The notes below the pieces were generated by a model, which was not told the DNA's origin, did not search any database, and saw only the letters and a list, made by a program, of their open reading frames with translations. A stretch of 64,000 bases of DNA from Parapristionchus giblindavisi (Eukaryota; Nematoda; Chromadorea; Rhabditida; Diplogasteridae). Below are positions 13,693 through 24,089 of the stretch, in pieces. The translations under genes were made by a program, and so were the position numbers. How positions within the stretch are numbered: position 1 is the stretch's first letter; every line of letters begins with the position of its first letter. The stretch lies in contig CALSFV010000300.1 of NCBI GenBank assembly GCA_943737045.1, positions 310,001-374,000 on the forward strand, read 5' to 3'.

Positions 13693-13998
13693 ACTTGTAT
13701 AAAGCATGTTAAAGAACTAAGTGTACATTATAAACAAGAATGGATGGTAAGGATGCATGAATAAGATACGAGTGTGCAAAAAAACACGATTAAAAAAGAA
13801 AAATCGCACTTAGCGGTTGTAGGCTGAGGACGCTCTTTTAAAATTTGGCAAATTGCCAAGTTTTGAATTGCTGTGATTGTAACATGCACATCATTATACT
13901 GGAGTTCAATTTTTTTATTTTCTTGAACAATATTGTTAAAAAATTTATTTACTAGTATTGATTTTGTGTTCGCACTTTGTAATATACGTTTATTTTAG

Positions 13999-16900
13999 AT
14001 GGCATTGCCACACGGGGCTGGTGGTGTGCCGAATCTACACTTAAACTGGCCCGATGGACCCGTAACTTCCCATGAGGTAACAATAATATTTAGCTATATT
14101 CATTGTGGTTATCTTGATTATTTCATTTCGCAAATATTGTCCTTGTTTATTAGGTCACTGAGTACGGGGAGTCAGGAGATGACGTCAGATTTGTGTTCGC
14201 CAACTCAAAGCATGCCCCCTGGGACAATGTTAGTTTGCGTACCATGAAATTCTGAATTTTTGAAAAATCGTAAAGGTGAAATGGTTTAATCCACCTCTCA
14301 CGATTCGAAAACAAGCGAATAGAAGGAATGCTCGGTCATGTTTCCGTCATTTATTTAAATTCATTTCAGAGACAGAGTCAAGATTGGTCTCATCAAGGCT
14401 CTTACGGAAAGGATGTCCTTCCAGGTTCTCGTGCTGATTCATTTCAAGTGAAGCTGGAGCCGACTTATCACACAATGGTTGGTTCTGTTGTACTATTCAT
14501 ACTTCTTGTTAGCTAACATTATTAGCTACTTTAAACATTCGTTTTGCATTTTTTTGTATCTGTGCATTATACAGATAATAAATATCACAATCTAGGCACC
14601 ATCTACATCTCGTTCCGTACTTTCAACTTCTCAAAGCAATTTTGCTCACGGGTACTCGACTCAATATACAGCTCCACACATTGTTGATCCAAACAGCTCG
14701 TTTCATAATGTACGTTTATTTTTCAATAAGAAAATTTAAACAAGATATTTTACCAGTTGCTATAATGTTTTAGCGAATGTATAAATGTTTAAAAAAATAT
14801 TTATTTTAAACGATAAACAGTGTGAGGTGAAAATGAACAAACTAAATAATGGAGTGGGGTGATAAGCAAGAGAGATAAAACAATGTTTGGTAATTTGTAA
14901 GTACTGACTTCTACGTTTCGATTTTCACTCAAGCACACCATGCACTACAGGTACCTTCATCATCTGCAAGATTGCCTCCGGCTCCGCCGTTTCAGTATAT
15001 GCCATCTCAAATCAAAAGTGATCAATCTTCGTCACGAATAAATCTATACCAGGTAACTTTATGTTGCTCTGACTACCTATGCACATTCTAGAAATTTTTA
15101 AAATTTATTTATCTTTAACGATAAATAAACAATGAACTGCGGACCAGTATTTTAAATTTCAACGAATGTCTAAATGTTTCTTGACAGCACTTATGCTTCC
15201 ATTATTCTTTAAGTGAATCCCAATTTACAGCCACCATCATGTAATTCTCCATCTCCTTCCAATGAAGATACAACCACAATTGTCAATCAAACGCAACCAC
15301 CATTCGATGTTGCTAATGCAAGGAATGCCGTACGTTTATGTTCTAATATAAGTGTGCTAACCAGTAATTATTATGTTTCAATGAACTTCTAAATGTTTAG
15401 TAGCTTTCATGAGGTAACTACTGTGCCTAAATAACAACTGTAACAACGAAGAACCCGTGACTAATGTGTTTCAATGACAATCCATAAATATAGAATCCCA
15501 TTTTACAGGTAACAAGTTCTTCATCTTCAGTGTCCAATCAACAGAATGTATCCAATAAGGTGCTTTTATGTTTCACCTATTCTTAATATCTATTTTGGTG
15601 GTAAATTTGGCAAATATAGTTGGTGTGATCATTTCTTTTTTAGACTGTCTCTGCTAATTGGATTGGTGATCGAGTGCAAGTAGAGATTGTCGATGAAAAC
15701 AAGTCAGAAGTGAGTTTCACATTTCACTATATTCCTATTTCATATATTCAAGGTATTCCATCAAGTCATTCTGAACTCAAAATTGTCTTCATACACGCTC
15801 AGCCAATTACTCTCATCACATGGTAATCTTGGCGCAGAAATCAAGTCATTTTTGTCAAGTGGAACACTAGCTGGACATTCGCTACACCTGTCCAAGTTTG
15901 CATCAATAATTGGAGATATTTTGATGTATAAATGCGATCGGTGAGAATTGTTACAGTAAAAATGTATCTCTATGTTTGCATTGTAGTATGCTCCTGCCTT
16001 CTCATCAAGAGTTGCAAGCATTCACTTCTTTTCTTCTGAGAGAATATCCGTCCTTCAAGACGGTACAAACCATTTTGCATTTTAAAATCATATCGATATA
16101 TTTTTAGAAAATTCTCACTAACTCGAAGAATGGAAAGCTCTACCGATATATTCATAATAAAATGCATCGTTTTAATATGAAAGGGATAGTGAAATTGAGA
16201 GAAAAGAAGACAAGGAAGAAAACCGACCATGGTGTTACGCAACAGTTAGTTTTATGTTTGTTTTGTCTAAGATGACATAGTTTTTTTTAAAGAATAGCTA
16301 ATGTCGATCAACTCCTGGTGGAAATGGTGGATCTATCCAAGGGCACACCTGAGTATAGTGATGTTGCACTCAAAACGAGGTTAGATAAGTCGACAATTTT
16401 TATATTTATTATTTATTGATTTTTTTGCAGAGAGTTTCGCATATCTCAGTGTCATGAGAAAAATATTGATGTGCTTCGGCGATATCCATTCATCTTAACT
16501 GATATTGATCTGGTATGACTGTGCTACATTAAACGTTTATTTATCATTCAAATGCTGTCATTCTAGTTGATTTCCGATGTGGAATTCTACCTAAAAATCG
16601 ATACAATTTCAAAGTTTGGCCTTACTTGGGATCGTGATCTATCTCCAAATATTTTATCGATGTGTAGACGAGTTCATGGAGATCAAATAGTAGATGATTT
16701 CATGAGGATTGTGAATGGTATGCGTTTTCGATTTTATGCTCAATGAACTATTCGTTTAGGAAATGAATCAATAGCCTCCTTAAGTGCATTGATCTATCTC
16801 CTTTCTGGATTAAATGGAAATAAGGGATCATTCACATCTAGAACAAGAGCGAAATACATATATCAACGATACCCAGTGAGTTTCTATTGTTGTAATATTA

Positions 16901-17222
16901 ATTTTTTTCTCTTTGTTTGCAGAATGAGAATTCTCCGTCAAAAGTTATAGACGAATTGCATAAAAATGGTATTACTGCACCTACAATATTTTCAAGTGGA
17001 ACAAATATAAATCTAATGATTATGCTGGACAACAACAGTATGACTCTTCCTTCTTCTTCCCTCGGTTATGCTATTTCCGTGCTAGTATCATGTTATTATC
17101 AATTCCAATTGGAATATCCACCTATGGTCAAAGATTTCTTTGTGATTGTAGAATATCTACTAGGAATACGAAAAAAGTATATTCCAGCTAAAATATATGC
17201 TTTAATTTCTGAATTACAGTAA
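13999..17222 (+). CDS. Companion protein of the CACTC transposon, unknown function
   Basis: Sixteen exons join in phase into 609 codons plus stop: 13999-14076, 14154-14228, 14370-14477, 14596-14709, 14951-15052, 15231-15329, 15509-15559, 15644-15709, 15753-15940, 15987-16062, 16108-16244, 16293-16379, 16431-16512, 16567-16717, 16760-16875, 16923-17222. Residues 1-230 are Ser/Gln/Pro-rich and low-complexity. About 295-365 carries LLPSHQELQAFTSFLLREYP, followed by a basic segment (HNKMHRFNMKGIVKLREKK), reminiscent of uncharacterised animal proteins that accompany Tnp2-like transposases. Its ATG at 13999 lies 306 bp after the transposase stop and directly behind a TTTTAG acceptor, as in a nematode operon. 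DNA binding or transposition help is a guess. Confidence 0.65.
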
Positions 17223-18354
17223 TATGTACTAGAGATCTCATTTAAACTATAACTATACCATACCCATGTACTATTGTCGCTGTACTATTTCCAATCGTGT
17301 ATTCATATCCATTCTTAATTTCTGTAATATTTCATTTTATGTACAATCTTTGCTTATCCGTCTTTCGTGTATAATAATCCGGTTCATGTGAATAAGTACG
17401 TGTAATGAGAATACATAATGTGAATAAATACGTGTAATATAAATAAATACGATTTATGCATTGTTACCTACACAAATTAAAGATGAATTCCAATGAGTGA
17501 AAGCAAAAGCGTACCTGGGCCGGGTAGGACAGGGTGAAGAGACAAATGCTTAAATGTAAGCGATGCGCTCGCTTACATATAAGCATACACTCTACTCAAT
17601 AGTAAGCATTCACGTATGCTTACATTTAAGCATACCTCTCTCTTATAGGGCGCCAGGTAGCATAGCGTATGCTTACTATTAAGCATCTTTCAGCTGAGTG
17701 TACGGTATCTCGGAATTACGGTAACTTACAGGAATGAGCTTGTTATTCAGGTAGACCTTGACTCCGCGAGCAGCACCAGCGATATCGTAGGCACGACTGA
17801 AAAATCAATATTTTTTTTTAAATTTAAAAAAATAAACTAATTTACGATCTTACCGATACATGAGAGCAGTGATATCATCATCCAGCTCGGACATCTTGAA
17901 TTTCTTCAAATCAGGCTTGAAGATTACCTAAACCAATATGGAGATTAGAGAAATCAATCAATAATGGATCGATAAATCGATAAGTACCTTAGTGTAGTCA
18001 TCACCGGAAGTAGCTTTCACTTCGGCATCCTCATCCTTGGTCATATTGTTCTTCCAGGTCTGTAAACGAACAAATCAATAAAGCCGTAGAATATATTTTG
18101 AAGAATCGATAGATTCTGTAGATCATGATACATTATCGATTACCTGTTTGAAAGCCTTCTTGTAATCCTTGCTGCTGGTTTCGAGAGTGAATTCAGTGGA
18201 GAAGATATTACACAGCTTAGCTCCGTATCCGTTACAACCACCCGTAATTGGACGATGTGAGCAGCGTACCAAAGATCAGCTCGGGTACGTACATGTTTTC
18301 AACCTCAAATCAATCAATAATTGTTATGATATCGATCGATACAAGTCATCGTAC

Positions 18355-19623
18355 CTTGTTTTCCCTCTGCACGATCTTTATACTTGCTGGAGCCGCGGAT
18401 CTCATCGATTTCGGCCTGGACCTCTTCACTGAGGGCGAGGGACTCAGCGGGACGGAGGTTGTTCAAGTTGAGAAGAACATAGGCGAGATGTGGGAGGACT
18501 GTGATGCAAATAGCGCTGAGGGCAGAACGACCGAACATCATGCTGAAATTTGGAGTATTGAATCGAACGGTTGGCATAAAATACATCACCAATCAATAAG
18601 TTATTATTACTACGAAAGAGGAAAGATATACACGCATTTTTATCACAACTGTGCTATTCTTGTATGCTTACAACTGGGAGAGAACTACAGGTAGAAGGTT
18701 CGGGATTGGCGCAGACATAGAGATAGAGGGATGATAACGATTTGATAGTTTCACGCCTGTTATAAGGTATAGTAAAACAACAACAACATAGATCGCTCTA
18801 AATAGGGCCGCTCACTGTCTCGGTAATCCAGACATACGGAGGGCAATGGGTACGAACTCTTTTTTCATATCGGATTCAGGCGATTCGTGTCCGTATCCGT
18901 GAAAAAGTATGAGCGCCAGTCTTTTTTCACGGATACGGACAGAGAGGAACTTAGAGCGCTAGAGAGAGGGAAGGAGGTGAGAGAGTGTGTGAAATTGAGA
19001 GAGTGAAAAGGGAAGCGGTGAAAACAAGTGTAAATAAGAAACTAATGAGAAAATAAGCTAACCAGAGGAAATATAGAGTGGAACTACACAAGAGAAATGT
19101 AATCAGAGCATTGGGAAAGTCAAATGAACAGTGGATTTTAAAAATAAGGGTAAAAAAGAGTAAGAGAGAAAGAGAGTGAAATGCGCGCACCCTATCGCGA
19201 GAAAGAGAGTGAGACATAGAGGAGAATGAGACAGAGAGGAGAGTGAGACAGAGAGGAGAGTAAGACAGAGAGGAGAGGGTATTTCACAAGAAGCGTGTCG
19301 CGAGAAAGACAAAGAGGAGAGTGAGGCAGAGAGGACAGTGAGGCAGCGAGGACAGTGAGGCACAGAGGAGAGTGAGACAGAGAGGAGAGTAAGACAGAGA
19401 GGAGAGTGTATTTCACAACAAGCGTGTACAAGAGTATGCAATTGATACAAGAAAGCGTAAAAATTAAAAATAATAAGACTACCTGACGACTGTAGCTGCT
19501 CGAGGACGGCATATTCAACACAAAGATGCATCTTGAGAAGTAGTTGAGGTTGTCGACGAGCTTGACGTGACGAGCGGTCTTGGTTGGGAGAGCCGATACC
19601 TGTGCTGGTCGTCGCGAACCCAT
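18355..19623 (-). pseudogene. Unidentified leader exons of the chimeric captured gene
   Basis: Exon 19483-19623 starts at ATG (MGSRRPAQVSALPTKTARHV, then LVDNLNYFSRCIFVLNMP) and ends at a GT donor. Exon 18355 to about 18542 encodes a hydrophobic segment (SALSAICITVLPHLAYVLL) followed by an acidic helix-like stretch (SLALSEEVQAEIDEIRG). The two do not join in frame with the sites I can see, so an exon may be missing. The second exon is followed after only about 50 nt by the first topoisomerase II exon, which does not normally follow such sequence, so this is a chimeric join. I do not recognise the source gene. Confidence 0.5.
19200..19410. repeat. GAGACAGAGAGGAGAGT minisatellite
   Basis: Imperfect tandem purine-rich units lie within an intron of the chimeric gene. 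The long minus-strand frames here (SLSHSPLCLT-like repeats) are products of the repeat, not genes. Confidence 0.85.
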
Positions 19624-19649
19624 CTTGAGTAACCTAAATTCATCCTGTT

Positions 19650-20251
19650 ACGGATAAATGCGATCGGAAAGCGGAAAGAACGGAAAGAGCGGAAAGAAAG
19701 AGCGAAAGAACAGTGAACTGGTAAAGTCGTGCGCGCGGTCGCGACGCGTGTGTTCCCCCCCCCCCCGCTGTTCGAACATGTTTTTCAGCTGCTCCGCGCT
19801 CTCATAAAATTCGGACGAGTGTGACTGAGAATGCACACGATTTCCTGTAAAGTTTTCGTCTAAATAATAAGTGTTTTCACAAAAAATATTTATAAATTAT
19901 TGAGCACACTTTCATCGAGAGTTGAGTAACCACAATTTAATCATCACACTATCACTTTTGTAAATTAAACTTTCGACGCAACTTTATGTAAAGCTCCGTT
20001 TACTTTTTCTGCTCCTCTTCAAATGCACACTCTCTCGCCTGCTCTAACCGACCTCGCTAGAAAGTTCGCATCTTTCGACGCATCTTTTCGTCGCAACTTT
20101 CGACGCAACTTTCGATCGAAAGTTGTTAGAGAGTACTAGAGAGTGTGTATTTCGAGAGATTTAGAGAAAACTTGCGTCGAAAGTTGCGTCGAAAGTTGCG
20201 AACTTTCTTCGCAACTTTCTTCGCATCTTTTTTGACAGATTGGACGGACCC
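19650..20251 (-). promoter_or_regulatory. Conserved terminal region of the GGGTCC family, probable inward promoter
   Basis: Read on the minus strand from the 20251 terminus, this region matches 59311-59850 read on the plus strand. Shared blocks include GCAGAAAAAGTAAACGG, TTTACAAAAGTGATAGTG, AAAACACTTATTATTTA, GGAAATCGTGTGCATTCTC and GAGCGCGGAGCA. In both places a captured chimeric gene begins just inside, on the same relative strand. Nearer the end are clustered GATGCGAACTTTC motifs. A C-homopolymer interrupts it near 19757. Promoter function is an inference from position and conservation. Confidence 0.6.
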
Positions 20252-20254
20252 CAG

Positions 20255-20819
20255 ATGACGGAGGTCGTCAAGGTACATGTCTAATCAATACTTTCATTCT
20301 TTCTCATTTTTTTCAATCAATAATTACTTACTTGCAATTGGCTATGAGCTCATGTGATACAGTATCTGATTTGAATTATATCTATGATAAACACTATTTT
20401 GGCTAATCGATATTCCGTTCAAGATGAAACATCTCATCGAACTGCGACCGGTGTGTTTTCTGAGTCGAACCGCCAGAGGCGGATATTGGGCGTATCAAGG
20501 TATATTTATTTCATGTCAACGATTGGTCCTAATCGCATTTTCTAATGTCTTACGAAACTAAAAGATAAGAGAATCCCGTTTTCATAAATATGTGGTAGAT
20601 CAATCTCTTCAAACTAGTACGGTCGAAGTTTCATCTTGTGTGCATAATATTCGTCAACATTTCCCCCTTTTCGCTACTCTTATTTTTTTTCGTTTCTTTT
20701 TTTATTTCGATATTGAGACGTTCTAGAAGTATTTATTGATTAGGTAAATTTCAGTTCACTCCCGCTCAACGGAAATTTCAATTGGCACATCGCTACTTGG
20801 GATTCAAGGACATCCATGA
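20255..20819 (+). repeat. Left foldback arm, inner part, with exon-like segments
   Basis: This is the inverted partner of 21801-22365. It contains plus-strand segments bounded by AG and GT: the end of one exon (QMTEVVK, donor at 20273), about 20424-20502 (MKHLIELRPVCFLSRTARGG) and, from about 20757, FTPAQRKFQLAHRYLGFKDI. Introns contain the same AATCAATAAT runs as other gene fragments here. The source gene is not recognised. It looks like another captured fragment, present in both arms. Confidence 0.55.
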
Positions 20820-21800
20820 CAGCTTCCAGGTACGTGTCTAATCAATACTTCCATTCTTTCTCATCTTAGATGATTGCAGATACGAAATTTTGATTAGAAG
20901 TTTTTTTATATGAAGATGTATATAATATTTTGATTAATTATTTCTGAATTTGTTGGAAAGTAAGAGTGGAAAGCGCATCAGATTCTGCTGTTTCTGAAGT
21001 CTGCTTAGATGTTACTGTAGTTAACTGTGAATACGATTTATCGAATGCTGAATACTGTACACGCCATTATCGATTGAATCATTCTCTATTCATAAATTCT
21101 TTTGTTTCTGCTCTCAGCGATTGTCTGCTTTCAAATCTCAATATTCCTTTTCAGTCCGTCCTCTCGACTACCGTCCGCGTGCATCTACTGTATTCAAGAT
21201 TTTACACATTCGTTGGTGTAACATATCTCATCAACTACGATCTTATCAATAATCATTCATTTGTCACTCCATTACTTCATAGTCATTATATTCTACCCTA
21301 TTCACTGACTATGGTTGAATGATGATCCAATTTCTTCCATCGGCTACCATACCCCCAGACTTTTGTAATCTGTTATATTTATAAAAACTCTTTGGGGACT
21401 TATGAGATACGTATAAAGACGTTTTTTCTCGTGTTGTTATATGTGGATGAGCAGTGAATGCACCAGCGAACTCACTCTATGTCCACTATGTTCCATTGAT
21501 TTACTACTGCGTGAGAGTGCTTATTGATTGGTTGAGCTGCTGATGTAGATTGATTAGCTTACCAGGTAAGGGCGATTATTTTCGTAATTTATTATTGATC
21601 GTGTGGAACGGTACGTGCTCTTTTTTACCGCACACACTGATATACAACGATACAACAACACAACAATTAACAAGCTAATTCAGAACAGGCTAGAAATAAT
21701 AATACTTATTTATCATCATGAAAAGTCATTAGAAAGAAAAAAATCGATAAATCAATAATCTACTTGATCAATACTCGTTTTGGGTGTATACACATTCGTC
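20820..21800. other. Spacer of the foldback element
   Basis: This is unique sequence between the arms. An open frame at 20966-21322 (118 codons, plus) has no recognisable domain and no clear splice or start context. I would not call it a gene. Confidence 0.5.
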
Positions 21801-23337
21801 TCATGGATGTCCTTGAATCCCAAGTAACGATGTGCCAATTGAAATTTCCGTTGAGCGGGAGTGAACTGAAATTTACCTAATCAATAAATACTTCTAGAAC
21901 GTCTCAATATCGAAATAAAAAAAGAAACGAAAAAAAATAAGAGTAGCGAAAAGGGGGAAATGTTGACGAATATTATGCACACAAGATGAAACTTCGACCG
22001 TACTAGTTTGAAGAGATTGATCTACCACATATTTATGAAAACGGGATTCTCTTATCTTTTAGTTTCGTAAGACATTAGAAAATGCGATTAGGACCAATCG
22101 TTGACATGAAATAAATATACCTTGATACGCCCAATATCCGCCTCTGGCGGTTCGACTCAGAAAACACACCGATCGCAGTTCGATGAGATGTTTCATCTTG
22201 AACGGAATATCGATTAGCCAAAATAGTGTTTATCATAGATATAATTCAAATCAGATACTGTATCACATGAGCTCATAGCCAATTGCAAGTAAGTAATTAT
22301 TGATTGAAAAAAATGAGAAAGAATGAAAGTATTGATTAGACATGTACCTTGACGACCTCCGTCATCTGGTTGGCGATGGTGTGATCAATAATGACCGAGG
22401 ACACTGTAGTCGATCACACCCTACAAGAAGCAATACGTTATTCCTCATTCATGTTCATTAATATTAAATGTTTCGAATAAATAAAACGAAGATAAGATTG
22501 GAATACGCTCTTAAATACAATTCTGCTAATCGTGCATTAAATATAAATAAAAATACCTCGAATAGTATGCAATATCCAAAATAGAAACGTAACATTGATT
22601 AATGAATGATTAATACACGTTGGATCAATCAGTGAAGAGGTCTGAATTGAAGTGCTGACGTCGGAATGAGGCACGAAAAGATTATTCAAAGTACGACTAA
22701 CCTTTGTAACACAATGAAAGAGCCTTACATTAACAATAGTGGCGTGTAAGAAACGATATAATATATCTATTTACATACCACATCCGCCTAATCTACATAA
22801 AAGTATGAGAGAAATAGAAATTCTTCACGAGAATTGGCTAAAATACAGCCTTTATTAAATAAAGAGTGAGAAAATTGAATGAGGAAATCAAGATACCTGC
22901 AGTACGGAATGATAACTATCCGATTGGATGATAAATATAAAGTAAATAAACGTAGAACATTCAATGAAATCCAATTTAATTTTAAAAAAATTCAAAGAAA
23001 ACGAGAGAGAGAGTAAAGCAGGAACGTGAAAAACATGTAAAAACAATCAATCAATATGACGCGAAGAATAAAAATTGAGGGAAATTCGAAATTTGAATAT
23101 TGCATACGGTAGCATTACAGTACCTAAGCAATTTTGTAATAAATTATTTTGCACTATCCAGAGTCACCCAATATTTTTCGTTTCTGCGGCATTATTAATC
23201 ATATCGGACCAAACAATGGCCAATACACTTTTCATATTTTTAGAAACATTATTCAGCCCGTAAAACGAGATGCGGCACAGGCGGCACGCCGCGTGCCGCG
23301 GCGTGCCGCGTTAAGACAAGGCGATCGGGCGGGACTG
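21801..23337 (-). repeat. Right foldback arm, uninterrupted
   Basis: The intact 1537-bp arm shows the empty site of the 17.7-kb element at about 22365-22370 and carries the exon-like segments in minus orientation. Confidence 0.9.
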
Positions 23338-23924
23338 TATAGGGTGAATTCGGTACGGATGATACAGTAGGGCTTGGTTACTGTAAGTATGATATGACTT
23401 ACGGAATGAGACGGTATTGAGACAGCATTGCCCATTCGTAGACAAGAGGACCGCTCGCCAAGATGAAAATGATTAGTAATGAGGGAGAGTCAGAGAGTTT
23501 GATTGACGCATTCATATTCAAATGTCCGATCTATTGTTTACGAAATAATCTGTGATTTAATGAATATTTAAATTTCCATAAGCATATAAAGATCAGGTAA
23601 CACATATATAAGAAAAAAAATAAGCGGGAACGCTGCTGAGCAAAATTGGTGTATTGCAGCATACTGTAGAATCATACAGTAAATGTGCTGGAATCATGAA
23701 TTATTGGCACTACTTCAGAATAGGGTACCAGTCCAAAATAATAGTATAAATGTCTAATTTAAAAGTCCTTTCATTGCTGTTTGTTGCATTTTTCATATCA
23801 TTTTGGACTTGTCCGGTATTCTGGTTCTATTCTGATCAGCTGTAACTTAAAAGAAAGCGCAAGTTCCGAAGCGCAACAGCAATTAAAAATTGGTACTTGG
23901 AAATATCAGCAAAATACAATATCT

Positions 23925-23990
23925 CATAATAGGCATCGAACCTACAGAAAGGAATACGATCACCTTATCCACTACACCACAACAACTGTT
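23925..23990 (-). ncRNA. tRNA-like sequence with Pol III A and B boxes
   Basis: On the minus strand there is an A-box-like TGGTGTAGTGG (23969-23979) and a perfect B box GGTTCGATGCC (23932-23942), 26 nt apart. I cannot fold a complete cloverleaf or assign an anticodon. A tRNA-derived SINE head or tRNA pseudogene is most likely. Confidence 0.45.
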
Positions 23991-24089
23991 AGGAGAACAG
24001 CGGAAAACCGACCCTCTGATGGCCTTGAATTTTGAGATTTTAATTATCGATTTTGTCGAAGCACATAAACATTTGAGATTTATTATCAA

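Larger units (their letters stand above)
6206..17700. mobile_element. 11.5-kb CACTC-ended (CACTA/Mirage-like) autonomous DNA transposon
   Basis: Both ends begin CACTCAGCTGAAAGATGCTT in inverted orientation, flanked by TA (6204-6205 and 17701-17702). The insertion splits a topoisomerase II intron that would otherwise be about 50 nt, from its GTAAGT donor at 17729 to its TACAG acceptor at 6184. Both subterminal regions (6206-6350, 17530-17700) hold many inverted copies of a GCTTA-N-TAAGCATA motif, plausible transposase-binding sites. It carries two plus-strand genes with open, phase-consistent exons. The CAC termini and 2-bp duplication suggest the CACTA/Mirage/Chapaev group. That assignment is an inference. 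Confidence 0.85.
4401..18303 (-). pseudogene. DNA topoisomerase II fragment, decayed, split by a nested transposon
   Basis: Ten exons follow the topoisomerase II order: 18144-18303 (YVPELIFGTLLTSSNY, then CNGYGAKLCNIFST), 17988-18059, 17854-17927, 17730-17796 (AYDIAGAARGVKVYLNNKL), then after 11.5 kb 6097-6183 (VTGFNQYLEQYTKNEVDG), 5405-5491, 5221-5325 (GGRHVDYVADQMVQKL), 5016-5153 (VKNHMWVFVNSLIENPTF), 4615-4702 and 4401-4506 (CTLILTEGDSAKTLAVS). It covers the ATP-binding loop through the start of the Toprim domain. Breaks: a small deletion and frameshift before the GRNGYGAK loop, whose Arg is Cys; TAG at 5067-5069 where Gln is usual; a frameshift in 4615-4702; TGA at 4471-4473 where Gly is usual. 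The N-terminus and everything after early Toprim are absent. Not functional. Confidence 0.9.
2506..20251. mobile_element. 17.7-kb DNA transposon with 19-bp GGGTCC termini carrying captured host gene segments
   Basis: The termini are inverted copies of GGGTCCGTCCAATCTGTCA (left 2506-2524, right 20233-20251). They are flanked by CAG at 2503-2505 and 20252-20254. The empty site can be read in the other foldback arm at about 22366, where ACCAG runs straight into ATGACGG. Subterminal DNA has many GATGCGAACTTTC-like direct and inverted motifs. Inside are a chimeric decayed gene and an 11.5-kb nested transposon. Without the nest it is about 6.2 kb. No transposase of its own was found, and I do not assign a superfamily. 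Confidence 0.85.
1534..23337. mobile_element. Foldback DNA element with 1537-bp arms and TA target duplication (contains a nested element)
   Basis: The outer ends are CAGTCCCGCCCGATCG and its complement, flanked by TA at 1532-1533 and 23338-23339. The right arm is 21801-23337. The left arm is 1534-2505 plus 20255-20819, interrupted by a 17.7-kb insertion. Both arms are exactly 1537 bp long and look near-identical by eye. The spacer is 20820-21800. Without the insertion the element is about 4.06 kb. No transposase of its own is visible, so it is non-autonomous. Confidence 0.85.
750..23435 (-). pseudogene. MGNAVS small-protein gene, copy A, intron 1 split by a 21.8-kb insertion
   Basis: Exon 1 is 23403-23435 (11 codons beginning MGNAVSIPSHS), exon 2 is 1205-1288 (28 codons, with MSDWNP), and exon 3 is about 750-828, ending RMRDHDMPMPTKV and then a few residues. 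The same three-exon pattern lies intact at 47944-48431 and 57437-58097, which shows the distant exons belong together. The glycine after Met and the following residues fit an N-myristoylation signal, so membrane attachment is possible. No function is recognised. Exon 3 does not join exon 2 in frame with the acceptor I can see, and the intron now carries the nested transposons, so this copy is probably dead. Confidence 0.6.

Noticed and set aside
4401..18303. Stop-codon reassignment as an explanation for TAG and TGA in conserved genes
   Set aside because: Frameshifts, deletions and missing domains accompany the stops, while other genes here read with the standard code.
1608..23263. Identical 62-codon frames near 1.7 and 23.2 kb
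   Set aside because: They lie in the foldback arms. Identity reflects the repeat, not coding selection.
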